A stretch of DNA of 21,848 nucleotides from Ruminococcaceae bacterium UBA1227 (GCA_002309175.1 DBWX01000017.1:9489-31336), one strand, 5' to 3'; counted from the first letter of the stretch, positions 6,803 through 14,654 are shown. Program-made: numbers and translations. The notes: generated by a model not told the origin, from the sequence alone.

Positions 6803-7390
6803 ATGAAACTGGATTTTCGTAACAATCTGACTACATCACAAAAACGCACGACACAGATGGTTACCAACGCATTCTTCCTTCTTCTTTCAAAGAAGAATTT
6901 TGATGACATAACCGTCCGTGAAATCTGTCGCCTGAGTCTCATACCGCATTCAACATTTTACAATTATTTTGAAGATAAGTATGATGTTTTCCGCTGGGCT
7001 TTCTTCCATATCATCTACGGTTACTATCCGGAGATGGATGTCAAGATGAATCACTATGACAATATTGAGGATTACTCTGAGCGTGTGTGTGACTTTATTG
7101 ATGACTACAAATCAATAATCAGCAAAATCGTTATTCATAATCCCATGAACGGAACCTTCCATCAGCTGGTTCGTCAGTGTATGTATGAAATAGGAGAGAT
7201 AGTTGCCGATAATTGTACGCGTGACAAGAATTTTGATTTCCCCTATGAGGTTCTTTTCAACAACTACATAAACGGCTTCCTTGAGATTTTCAATCAGACT
7301 TTCTATTACAAGAAGGAATACACGAGAAAACAAATAAAAACCTATATGTGTGATCTGTTCGATCTCCGTCAGGTGAACAATTTGGTTTAA
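6803..7390 (+). CDS. TetR/AcrR-family transcriptional regulator
   Basis: A 195-residue protein with an N-terminal TetR DNA-binding domain: residues about 14-62 carry the helix-turn-helix TVREICRLSLIPHSTFYNYF (37-56), followed by EDKYD. The C-terminal part (about 70-190) is helical and rich in aromatic residues (FF, YYPEMD, TFYYKKEY), as expected for a ligand pocket and dimer interface of the TetR_C_7/DhaS-like kind. It is transcribed divergently from the reductase operon, and two matching dyads lie between them. The usual arrangement is a repressor of itself and the neighbouring operon, released by the operon's substrate or a related compound. The ligand is unknown. Confidence 0.93.
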   Translation: MKLDFRNNLTTSQKRTTQMVTNAFFLLLSKKNFDDITVREICRLSLIPHSTFYNYFEDKYDVFRWAFFHIIYGYYPEMDVKMNHYDNIEDYSERVCDFIDDYKSIISKIVIHNPMNGTFHQLVRQCMYEIGEIVADNCTRDKNFDFPYEVLFNNYINGFLEIFNQTFYYKKEYTRKQIKTYMCDLFDLRQVNNLV

Positions 7391-7398
7391 AAAATGAT

Positions 7399-7430
7399 AA
7401 AGCCGCAGGCCTCCGGCCTGCGGCTTTTTG
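7399..7430. terminator. Bidirectional rho-independent terminator between tetR and the ser operon
   Basis: Arms AAAGCCGCAGGCC (7399-7411) and GGCCTGCGGCTTT (7415-7427) with a TCC loop, then TT. On the minus strand the hairpin is followed by TTTATCATTTTTT. It ends the convergent tetR gene and the gene at 7436-8377. Confidence 0.92.
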
Positions 7431-7435
7431 TTTGC

Positions 7436-8377
7436 TTATTTCTTTTTCTTGGCCTGCTTCTCGGCGTTGCGCTTGTCGTTGATGATCTTTACGTGTTCAT
7501 CGTCGATGAGTTCTACGCCGTTTTCCTTTGCCCAGTCAACGCAGCCCATGAGGACTGTCTTGAGGAAGGGTCTCGGGACCTTGACGAAGTTTTTGAGGGC
7601 TTCATCCGTGAACTTGATTTTGTCGTCGCAGCGGTCGGCAGCGTAGCGGAGAGACGCGAGGTCAACTTCCTTTGCTGCCGGGATGGGCTCGGCGTGAGGC
7701 TTCTTGAACTTCGGGAACGGTGTGTACCAGAAGTTCTTGGAATCACGGTAGCCGTAGTCAACAGGTACGGGCGGGAAGTCGCCGGCCTCAACGCCGTTGA
7801 CGATTGCGTTGTAGTATTTCTCTTTCATGAGAATCTTGTCAATCTTCAGGATGAAGGTTGCACCGAACTTTGAGGTGATGCCGTTGAAGTTGTTGAACGG
7901 GCCTTCATAGCCGTCCATCTCGCCGGCCTTCCATCTGCCGCCGTCCTCAAGGCTGTCATCCCATGTGCATTCTATAACCTGGAAGGCATCCTTCATTACC
8001 GGAGGACGCTCCTTGTCTGAGGGGTCTGCAAGACCGGGTTCCATCTTGAACCATGCGTCAGGCATCTTCTCTTCGGAAGGGCCGGGGAATCCGAGACGGA
8101 CGGCCTCTTTGAAGTACTTCTTGTCATCGGGGATGAAGTTGATGGCAAGCTTCTTCGTGCGAAGGATGTTCTGGCATGTGTTCGAGTTGTTGCGGCAGTT
8201 GAGTACCATTGCATAGTAGTCACGGCCGGCTACATAGTACGGGAAAACGAGTGAGTATGAGCCGATGTTTGTGCTGCCGTCGGGGTTGATTGTTGAGATA
8301 CAAACCGTAGGCATGGGGAAGAAGAGCGAGGTCTGATAAAAGTTGTCTACGATTCGAAGATCCTTGAATGAACTCAT
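7436..8377 (-). CDS. Flavin reductase-like FMN-binding split-barrel protein with C-terminal PCP_red-like domain
   Basis: A 313-residue protein. Residues about 10-195 look like a flavin reductase/split-barrel domain that binds FMN: PMPTVCISTINPDGSTNIG (21-39), VFPYYVAGRDYYAM, NSNTCQNILRTKKLAINFI (64-82). Residues about 254-301 resemble the PCP_red domain found at the end of the BchB/ChlB subunit of light-independent protochlorophyllide reductase: FTDEALKNFVKVPRPFLK followed by CVDWAKENGVELI. The C-terminus is a basic tail (KQAKKKK). It starts 18 bases after serA stop and is therefore the third gene of the serC-serA operon. Its reaction is unknown; flavin-dependent electron transfer is the family expectation. 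The PCP_red match is by eye and should be taken as probable, not proven. Confidence 0.82.
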   Translation of the reverse strand: MSSFKDLRIVDNFYQTSLFFPMPTVCISTINPDGSTNIGSYSLVFPYYVAGRDYYAMVLNCRNNSNTCQNILRTKKLAINFIPDDKKYFKEAVRLGFPGPSEEKMPDAWFKMEPGLADPSDKERPPVMKDAFQVIECTWDDSLEDGGRWKAGEMDGYEGPFNNFNGITSKFGATFILKIDKILMKEKYYNAIVNGVEAGDFPPVPVDYGYRDSKNFWYTPFPKFKKPHAEPIPAAKEVDLASLRYAADRCDDKIKFTDEALKNFVKVPRPFLKTVLMGCVDWAKENGVELIDDEHVKIINDKRNAEKQAKKKK

Positions 8378-8395
8378 TATTCTTTCTCCTTTTAA

Positions 8396-9565
8396 TTATT
8401 TTATAACTCTTATACGGATTACTCCGTCGATAGCCTTGATCTGTTCCACAAGCTCCGTGTGGACATATTCGTCGATGTCTATCATCGTATAGGCGTAGTC
8501 GCCCTTTGAACGGTTGGAAAGGTCGACGATGTTTATGTTTGCGTTTGTAAATACCGTTGTTATCTGGGTCAGCATATTCGGGATGTTCTTGTGGATGATA
8601 CATACGCGGAAAGCGGTGTTTCTGTCCATGACCGAATTGGGCATGTTGACCGAGTTTCTGATATTGCCGTTTTCAAGGTAGTTCACAAGCTCGAGCGCGG
8701 CCATGCGAGCGCAGTTGTCCTCGGATTCGGGAGTTGATGCGCCGAGGTGCGGGATGGCGACTACGCCGGGTACACCGATGAGCTTCTCGTTGATGAAATC
8801 GGTGACGTAGGCGGCCACTTTGCCCGTGCCGAGGGCCTCGATTATGTCATCGGTGTTGACGAGCTCGCCGCGCGAGAAGTTTAAGATGCGGACGCCGTCC
8901 TTCATACCGGCAATTGACGAGTCATTGATGAGGTCGCGTGTCTCATTGTTGAGCGGTACGTGTATGGTGATGTAGTCACACGTCGCAAAAATCTCCTGCG
9001 TTGATTTCGCATGGTGGACTGAGTGTGAGAGGCTCCAGGCAGCATCTACCGAGAGGTAGGGGTCATAGCCGTATACTTCCATGCCGAGGTTCTTCGCCGC
9101 GTTCGCGACGAGAACGCCTATGGCACCGAGGCCTATGACGCCGAGCTTCTTGCCCTTGATTTCAGGGCCTGCGAAGGCGCCCTTGCCGTTTTCGGCCTGC
9201 TTTGCGACGTCCTCATCGGGTGTGTCCTTGAGGCCTTTTGCAAACTCTGTCGCGGCAATGACTTTGCGGCTTGCGAGGAAGAGACCGCAGATAGTGAGTT
9301 CCTTTACCGCGTTTGCGTTCGCGCCGGGCGTATTGAAAACAACAATACCCTGTTCCGCGCAGCGCTCAAGCGGTATGTTGTTTACGCCTGCGCCGGCGCG
9401 CGCGATAGCGACGGTGTTCGGTGAGAACTCCATGTCGTGCATCTTGGCGGAGCGGACGATTATTGCGTCCGGATTCTCCATCTCCGTGCCGTATGTGTAT
9501 GTCTTGCGGTCGAAGTTGTCGAGGCCGTAAGGTGAAATCTTATTTAAAGTAAGTATTTTATACAT
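8396..9565 (-). CDS. serA: D-3-phosphoglycerate dehydrogenase
   Basis: Oxidises 3-phosphoglycerate with NAD+ to 3-phosphohydroxypyruvate, the first step of serine synthesis in the cytoplasm. The 389-residue product has the substrate-binding region at both ends of the catalytic domain, the NAD site VIGLGAIGVLVANAAKNLGM (143-162), catalytic R232 in NFSRGELV, E260 and H273 in IPHLGAST. An ACT domain (about 317-389, starting AFRVCIIHKNIPNML) probably gives serine feedback control. This is the shorter, ACT-only form without the intervening domain of long SerA proteins. It begins 12 bases after serC stop with ribosome binding site GAGGTAATA, so it shares the serC promoter. Confidence 0.97.
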   Translation of the reverse strand: MYKILTLNKISPYGLDNFDRKTYTYGTEMENPDAIIVRSAKMHDMEFSPNTVAIARAGAGVNNIPLERCAEQGIVVFNTPGANANAVKELTICGLFLASRKVIAATEFAKGLKDTPDEDVAKQAENGKGAFAGPEIKGKKLGVIGLGAIGVLVANAAKNLGMEVYGYDPYLSVDAAWSLSHSVHHAKSTQEIFATCDYITIHVPLNNETRDLINDSSIAGMKDGVRILNFSRGELVNTDDIIEALGTGKVAAYVTDFINEKLIGVPGVVAIPHLGASTPESEDNCARMAALELVNYLENGNIRNSVNMPNSVMDRNTAFRVCIIHKNIPNMLTQITTVFTNANINIVDLSNRSKGDYAYTMIDIDEYVHTELVEQIKAIDGVIRIRVIK

Positions 9566-9577
9566 TTTTATTACCTC

Positions 9578-10669
9578 TTATTTTGCTTCCTTGTGCTCGA
9601 GTTCAAACTCGCGCATGAAATCGACGAGTTTCTCAACACCCTCAATGGGCATCGCATTGTAGATGGAGGCACGCATGCCGCCTACCGAGCGGTGGCCCTT
9701 GATGTTGATGAAGCCGTTTTCGGTGCAGGCCTTGATGAACTCGGCGTTGAGTTCATCGCTGTCGGTTACGAAGGGGACGTTCATGATGGAGCGGTCCTTC
9801 TTCACAACCGTGCCTTTAAACATCTCTGATTCGTCGAGGAAGTCGTAGAGAATCTTGGCCTTTGCCTCGTTGTGCTGCTTCATCTTCTCAAGTCCGCCGA
9901 GTTTCTTTATCCACTCGAGGACGAGCATACAGATGTATATGTTATAGCAGGGCGGAGTGTTGTAGAGGGAGTCGTTGTCCGCCATGATCTTGTAGTCGAG
10001 CATTGTGGGAGTGTCCTCTCTGGCGTTGCCGAGGAGGTCCTCACGGATAATACAGATGGTGAGGCCGGCGGGAGCGATGTTCTTCTGAGCGCCGCCGAAT
10101 ACCATGCCGAACTTCGTGACGTCGAGGGGCTCCGAGAGGAAGCAGGATGAGATGTCCGCGATGAGCGGTACGTCTCCGACGTCCGGAAGGGTCCTCATGA
10201 GGTTGCCGTGTACGGTCTCATTTAAGCAGACATAGACATAGTCTGCGTCAGGACGGAGTTCGGACTTCGGTACGTCCGGAACACATGAGAAGTTCTGCTC
10301 CTTTGAAGATGCGACAACTTTTACATCGCCGTACTTCTGGGCCTCTTTCATGGCCTTGTTGGACCACTGGCCGGATACGACATAGTCGGCCTTCTTTGAA
10401 CCGTTCATAAAGTTGAGCGGTATGGCGGCAAACTGTGTGGAAGCGCCGCCCTGAAGGAAGAGGACCTTGTAGTTGTCCGGTATATTCATAAGCTCGCGGA
10501 AGAGAGCTTCCGCGTTCTTTATAATTGCGTCGTATTCCTTGCTGCGGTGGGACATCTCCATGACCGATTCGCCCGTGCCGTTGTAGTCGAGCATCTCGTC
10601 AGCAGCTCTGTTTAAAACTGACTCGGGGAGCATGGAAGGACCCGCCGAAAAATTGTAAACTCTTGCCAT
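9578..10669 (-). CDS. serC: Phosphoserine aminotransferase
   Basis: PLP enzyme that transfers the amino group of glutamate to 3-phosphohydroxypyruvate, giving phosphoserine. The 363-residue product is of normal length: it starts ARVYNFSAGPSMLPESVL, has HRSKEY (41-46), QGGASTQF (73-80), the PLP lysine K196 in GGAQKNIAPAGL, and GHRSVGGMRASIYNAMP (325-341) near the end. The frame is open for 44 more codons upstream, but ATG 10669 is the start: GGAGG lies just before it, the protein begins at the family's conserved N-terminus, and a consensus promoter sits at 10707-10735 inside the extension. First gene of serC-serA-flavin reductase. Confidence 0.97.
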   Translation of the reverse strand: MARVYNFSAGPSMLPESVLNRAADEMLDYNGTGESVMEMSHRSKEYDAIIKNAEALFRELMNIPDNYKVLFLQGGASTQFAAIPLNFMNGSKKADYVVSGQWSNKAMKEAQKYGDVKVVASSKEQNFSCVPDVPKSELRPDADYVYVCLNETVHGNLMRTLPDVGDVPLIADISSCFLSEPLDVTKFGMVFGGAQKNIAPAGLTICIIREDLLGNAREDTPTMLDYKIMADNDSLYNTPPCYNIYICMLVLEWIKKLGGLEKMKQHNEAKAKILYDFLDESEMFKGTVVKKDRSIMNVPFVTDSDELNAEFIKACTENGFINIKGHRSVGGMRASIYNAMPIEGVEKLVDFMREFELEHKEAK

Positions 10670-10706
10670 TTTTCTGCCTCCGAAAGGTTTAAAGATTTCG
10701 AGGAAT

Positions 10707-10735
10707 ATTATAGTCTTGCGGGAGGCCTCTGTCAA
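10707..10735 (-). promoter_or_regulatory. Consensus promoter of the serC operon
   Basis: On the minus strand, TTGACA (10730-10735) and TATAAT (10707-10712) are exactly 17 bases apart, a perfect sigma-A consensus. The leader is only about 30 bases, too short for a riboswitch. Confidence 0.9.
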
Positions 10736-10776
10736 CGGGATTGATAAAAATATAACAAACTTTTCTGTGAAAATAA

Positions 10777-10802
10777 AGTGAACGATACGAAAATTGTTCA
10801 CT
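10777..10802. promoter_or_regulatory. Inverted repeat upstream of the serC promoter
   Basis: Arms AGTGAACGAT (10777-10786) and ATTGTTCACT (10793-10802) pair with one mismatch around six bases. It lies about 42 bases upstream of the serC -35 box, a position for an activator or an upstream operator. The overlapping stretch 10795-10813 is also a loose dyad (TTGTTCA and TTAACAA on the plus strand, five bases apart). Confidence 0.4.
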
Positions 10803-10840
10803 ATTTTAACAATCTAAAAATAAAGCACGTAGTTATGGGA

Positions 10841-10875
10841 AAAACAAAGGCCCTCCGACGAGACCGTCGGAGGGC
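10841..10875 (-). terminator. Rho-independent terminator of the apbE-rnf operon
   Basis: Read on the minus strand: arms GCCCTCCGACG (10865-10875) and CGTCGGAGGGC (10850-10860), a four-base loop, then CTTTGTTTT. It lies 16 bases after the rnfB stop. Confidence 0.92.
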
Positions 10876-10891
10876 GTATTTGTTGAATGAA

Positions 10892-11704
10892 TTATTTGGC
10901 GCAGCCGTATGCAACGAGCTCGAGGCACTTCTTCGGGCAGCCTTCTACGCAGGCGCCGCAGCCTATGCACTTCTCGGTGTCAACAGTCGCGTTGTTGTTC
11001 TCGACTTTGATGGCTTCTGAAGGGCATGCCTTGACGCACTTCATACAGCCGATACAGCCGACTGTGCACTGCTTGCTTGTAAGATTACCCTTGTCCTTGT
11101 TCATGCAGAAGTTAATTGCTTTCTGCTCATAGAGAGGTACGAGGTCAATGATGCCCTTCGGGCATGTCTTGATACAGATCTTACATGCTTTACATGCGAG
11201 GGGATTTACCTTAGCTATGCCGTCAACAAGCTCCAAAGCGCCGTAAGGGCAGGCCTTAACGCAGTCGCCGAGACCGAGACAACCGTAGTTGCAGGCTTTG
11301 GGACCGCCGAAGAGCTGAGCTGCAGTCTTACAGCTCATGTCGCCGCGGTAGTTCATAGCGTTGCCGCACTTGTCAGGTGTGCCGTGGCACATGACAACTG
11401 CCGTCATGGGTTTCATTTCACCAGCGGCGACGCCCATGATTTCAGCGACTGCAGCTGCGCAGTCGGCGCCACCGGGTGAGCAGAGCGTGCAGTCCGTGCA
11501 CTCGCCCTTGGAAAGGGCGGAGGCGTAACCTGCACATCCTGAGTAACCGCAGGCGCCGCAGTTGGCACCGGCGAGTACTTCCTGGATTGCTTCCGCTTTC
11601 TCATCTACGGGTACAGCCATGACTATTGAAGCTATGGCGAGTACGAGACCGAGCACAAGACCTATAACGGCAACGATAATTACAGCCAAGAGAATTGGTG
11701 ACAT
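10892..11704 (-). CDS. rnfB: Rnf complex subunit B (ferredoxin-type Fe-S protein)
   Basis: Fe-S subunit on the cytoplasmic face of the Rnf complex, thought to take electrons from reduced ferredoxin. The 270-residue protein has one N-terminal membrane helix (about 4-29). Then comes the RnfB-type cluster motif (C49, C52, C57, C75, with CSPGG) and a Cys-rich segment (C106, C113, C125). Four ferredoxin-like motifs follow: C138/C142/C148/C152, C171/C174/C177/C181, C217/C220/C223/C227 and C246/C249/C252/C256. That is more clusters than in proteobacterial RnfB and fits the clostridial form. It is the last gene of the operon, 19 bases after rnfA, and is followed by the terminator at 10841-10875. Confidence 0.97.
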   Translation of the reverse strand: MSPILLAVIIVAVIGLVLGLVLAIASIVMAVPVDEKAEAIQEVLAGANCGACGYSGCAGYASALSKGECTDCTLCSPGGADCAAAVAEIMGVAAGEMKPMTAVVMCHGTPDKCGNAMNYRGDMSCKTAAQLFGGPKACNYGCLGLGDCVKACPYGALELVDGIAKVNPLACKACKICIKTCPKGIIDLVPLYEQKAINFCMNKDKGNLTSKQCTVGCIGCMKCVKACPSEAIKVENNNATVDTEKCIGCGACVEGCPKKCLELVAYGCAK

Positions 11705-11723
11705 AATACATTACCTTCCTTTC

Positions 11724-12320
11724 TTATGCTCCGAAGATGCCTTCAACAAGACCTGTGAATCCGAGGAATGAGCAGGCTGTTATAGCGGCAGCAACGAGTG
11801 TGATGGGAAGACCGTCCCAGAACTTGGGATAGTCATTGCCTTCGAGTCTCTCACGGACACCGGAGAACATGAGCATTGCTACCATGAAACCGATACCGCC
11901 GCCGAGAGCGTTTATGATTGAAGGCAGGAAACCGTAGCTGTTCTGTACGTTGAGCTGTACAACACCGAGTACGGCGCAGTTTGTTGTGATGAGGGGAAGG
12001 TAGATACCGAGTGCGTTGTAGAGACCCGGGATGAACTTCTTGAGTACTATCTCAACAAACTGTACAAGGCTCGCGATAACAAGAATCTGTACGATTGTCT
12101 GAAGATACGCCATATCGTTCTTTTCGAGGAGAACGTTGAGCGGATAAGTTACGGCAGCGGCGAGAACCATTACGAAGATAACGGCGCCTGACATGCCGAG
12201 TGCTGTGTCTGTCTTCTTGGAGACACCGAGGAAAGGACAGATACCGAGGAACTTCGAGAGTACGAAGTTATTGGTAGTGATTGCTGCAAGCAGAATTGCT
12301 ACAAGACCTGTGATTGTCAT
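11724..12320 (-). CDS. rnfA: Rnf complex subunit A
   Basis: Integral membrane subunit of the ferredoxin:NAD+ oxidoreductase; RnfA and RnfE form a pseudo-symmetric pair that holds an Fe-S centre in the membrane. The 198-residue protein has about six hydrophobic segments and the two family cysteines, C28 in LGICPFLGV and C115 in TTNCAVLGV, at matching places in the two inverted halves. Its ATG shares one base with the rnfE stop (TAATG), so translation is coupled. Confidence 0.97.
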   Translation of the reverse strand: MTITGLVAILLAAITTNNFVLSKFLGICPFLGVSKKTDTALGMSGAVIFVMVLAAAVTYPLNVLLEKNDMAYLQTIVQILVIASLVQFVEIVLKKFIPGLYNALGIYLPLITTNCAVLGVVQLNVQNSYGFLPSIINALGGGIGFMVAMLMFSGVRERLEGNDYPKFWDGLPITLVAAAITACSFLGFTGLVEGIFGA

Positions 12321-13066
12321 TATTCAGCACACTCCTTTCCTTCAGCCTTCATGCCGCAGGTTGCGGCCATGGGACAAGCTTCGCAGCCCTTAAGTTCTGC
12401 CTTCGGCTTACCCTTGGACTCTGCGAGCTTGTTTGCGCAGGCCATGAGGAGACCGAATGTAAAGAAACCGCCGGGAGCGAGAATAAAGATGAGTATCGGC
12501 TCAAGACCGATTGCGGTCAGGATGTCTGTCTCACCGAGGTGGAAGATATCCTTTAAAGTTGTACCGTATCCGATAACCTTAAGAGTAAGGTTGCCTGAAC
12601 CGAAGAACTCACGGATGGCGGCCATGAGGGTGAGGGCGATTGTGAAACCTACGCCCATGCCGATACCGTCTATTGCGGAAGCAAGAACGCCGTTCTTGTT
12701 TGCAAAGCCTTCTGCACGGCCGAGGATGATACAGTTAACAACTATAAGAGGAAGGTAGATGCCGAGGCCCTCATCGAGGGACGGAGCAAACGCCTTTACA
12801 AGGAGCTGTACCATTGTAACGAACGCAGCGATAACTACGATGTAGCAGGGGATACGGACCTTGTTCGGGATTACCTTTCTCAGTGCGGAAATAACGATGT
12901 TCGAGCAGATGAGAACCATCGTTGCGGCAACGCCCATGCCGATTGCGTTTTCAATTGAGGTTGAAACAGCGAGGGTAGGGCAGGTACCGAGTACGAGTCG
13001 GAGAACCGGGTTCTCCTTTATGAGGCCTTTGGAGAATTCCTGGCCTAAAGTTTTCTTTTCAGCCAT
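12320..13066 (-). CDS. rnfE: Rnf complex subunit E with Cys-rich C-terminal tail
   Basis: Integral membrane partner of RnfA. The 248-residue protein has about six hydrophobic segments and the two family cysteines, C29 in LGTCPTLAV and C112 in VNCIILGRAEGFA. After the last membrane segment (to about 213) comes a polar tail of some 35 residues with four cysteines (C228, C231, C237, C246), which could bind a metal or another Fe-S centre. Such a tail is not part of the core RnfE fold. The stop of rnfG and the start of rnfE overlap by one base (TAATG). Confidence 0.96.
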   Translation of the reverse strand: MAEKKTLGQEFSKGLIKENPVLRLVLGTCPTLAVSTSIENAIGMGVAATMVLICSNIVISALRKVIPNKVRIPCYIVVIAAFVTMVQLLVKAFAPSLDEGLGIYLPLIVVNCIILGRAEGFANKNGVLASAIDGIGMGVGFTIALTLMAAIREFFGSGNLTLKVIGYGTTLKDIFHLGETDILTAIGLEPILIFILAPGGFFTFGLLMACANKLAESKGKPKAELKGCEACPMAATCGMKAEGKECAE

Positions 13067-13659
13067 TATTTTCCGCCTCCAATCTCATCATACATATCAA
13101 GAGCGGCATTTACTGAGCTTGTTACGGCTTTGGATGTAATTGTCGCACTTGTGATGGCATTGATCTTGCCGTCTGTTGTGTCGTCCTGAGCGGCCTTGTC
13201 GCTCTTTACGACCGTGAGGTCACCGGACTCGCCGACAAACTGGGCCTTCCATGTGGCCTTGTCTGAGTTCTGGCCGAGACCCGGAGTCTCGTTTGAAACG
13301 TCGTCAGGCTGGATGCCGGTGATTGTACCGTCAACCGAGACACCTACTGTTACGGAAACGTCTCCGCCGTAACCCTTGGCGTCGCCTGAGCAGTCAAATA
13401 CATAACCTACTACATTGCCCGAACCATCGAGACCCTCATAGTAGTCCGTGGTGCCGTTTTTATCCATGTCGACTTCTTTGAACTCTTTGGCTTCAGTGAG
13501 AACCGACTGTCTGGACTCAGCGGCCTTGGCAAGTGTGTTGGCCTTGATCTTCTCTACGGTTACCTTGTTTACGAGAGCAAGAAGAGCTGTCGCAACAACG
13601 CAGATGGCGAAGAGAGATACTGCGGGGATGAGGATGTCTTTGGGATTCATCTTTTTCAT
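13066..13659 (-). CDS. rnfG: Rnf complex subunit G (covalent FMN protein)
   Basis: Periplasm-facing (extracytoplasmic) flavoprotein of the Rnf complex with FMN bound covalently to threonine. The 197-residue protein has one N-terminal membrane helix (about 10-31), ETPGLGQ (124-130), and the flavinylation site ITSATITS with T173 as the expected acceptor. The usual site reads S-G-A-T; here it is S-A-T, so the residue before the acceptor is kept but the glycine is missing. ATGA overlap with rnfD. The FMN would be attached by the ApbE protein encoded at the head of the same operon. Confidence 0.96.
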   Translation of the reverse strand: MKKMNPKDILIPAVSLFAICVVATALLALVNKVTVEKIKANTLAKAAESRQSVLTEAKEFKEVDMDKNGTTDYYEGLDGSGNVVGYVFDCSGDAKGYGGDVSVTVGVSVDGTITGIQPDDVSNETPGLGQNSDKATWKAQFVGESGDLTVVKSDKAAQDDTTDGKINAITSATITSKAVTSSVNAALDMYDEIGGGK

Positions 13660-14654
13660 TCTGCTGCAGCCTCCTTCTTCTCTTTTTTCTCTTTGACCGT
13701 ACCGAAGATGGTGGGCTTGGTCCAGTTCTCAATGTGAGGAACAAGGATGTTCATGATGATGATTGAGAACGAAACGCCTTCCGGAAGACTGCCGAAGAGT
13801 CTGATAAGGCAGGTGATAAGCGCACATCCGAGAGCATAGATAACCTTGCCCTTGTCCGTGATGGGGCTTGTCGTGTAGTCAGTTGCCATGAAGATGGCAC
13901 CGATCATAAGACCGCCGCCGAGTACTTCATAGAGCATGGCGTTTACATCGCCGAAAGCTATGAGCATGATGAGGGCGACTGTGCCGATGTAGACACAGGG
14001 GATGATGGGGGAGATTACCTTACGGATGATAAGGTAGATTCCGCCGAGGAGAAGCGCCAGTGCTGAAACTTCACCGATACAGCCTGCGGTTGTACCTATG
14101 AAGAGGTGCATGAGCGAAGGAGCTCCGTCCTTGATGCCGTCAGCGAGAGAGATGAGACCCATGGGGGTGGCACCTGTTACGCCGTCAACATCCCAGCCTA
14201 CAACGTTTGTTCCGACGAACGCGCCTGCAGACATGCGGGCGGGGAACGCGGAGATTAAAACGATACGTGCAAGGAGCGCGGGGTTTACGAAGTTCTGGCC
14301 TATGCCGCCGAACATCTGCTTTACGACTACGATAGCGACTATCGCGCCGAATACTACCTGCCAGATGGGAATAGTCGACGGAAGGTTGTAGGCCAGGAGA
14401 ATACCCGTGACAACGGCTGAAAGGTCGCCGATTGTCTGATCGCGCTTCATGGCTTTACGTGAGAGGAATTCGGCAAGTACGCAGGAGATTACCGAAACGG
14501 CAATTATAAGGAGCGCACGGATACCGAATACAAATACTGATGCAACACCTGCGGGAAGGAGCGCGATGATAACATCGAGCATGATGCCCGTGGTGGTTTC
14601 GGCAGACTTCACATGAGGGGATGCCGAAACGGTAAGCTTATTATTAAGTTCCAT
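13656..14654 (-). CDS. rnfD: Rnf complex subunit D (membrane FMN protein)
   Basis: Polytopic membrane subunit with a covalent FMN, involved in the electron path and probably in ion movement. The 332-residue protein has about nine or ten hydrophobic segments. It also has GGIGQNFVNPALLAR (116-130), the flavinylation site VTGATPMG with acceptor T163, ATDYTTSP (257-264) and a charged tail of Lys/Glu/Ala at the C-terminus. Its start shares a base with the rnfC stop (TAATG). Confidence 0.97.
   Translation of the reverse strand: MELNNKLTVSASPHVKSAETTTGIMLDVIIALLPAGVASVFVFGIRALLIIAVSVISCVLAEFLSRKAMKRDQTIGDLSAVVTGILLAYNLPSTIPIWQVVFGAIVAIVVVKQMFGGIGQNFVNPALLARIVLISAFPARMSAGAFVGTNVVGWDVDGVTGATPMGLISLADGIKDGAPSLMHLFIGTTAGCIGEVSALALLLGGIYLIIRKVISPIIPCVYIGTVALIMLIAFGDVNAMLYEVLGGGLMIGAIFMATDYTTSPITDKGKVIYALGCALITCLIRLFGSLPEGVSFSIIIMNILVPHIENWTKPTIFGTVKEKKEKKEAAAE

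Noticed and set aside
7394..7873. Plus-strand frame of 159 codons after tetR
   Set aside because: It begins inside the terminator hairpin and is antisense to the flavin reductase-like gene.
10670..10706. Serine-operon riboswitch or T-box in the serC leader
   Set aside because: The leader between the predicted transcription start and the ATG is only about 30 bases, with no room for a structured sensor.
10670..10801. 44-codon N-terminal extension of serC
   Set aside because: It covers the consensus promoter and operator-like repeat, and the conserved N-terminus and GGAGG site fix the start at 10669.
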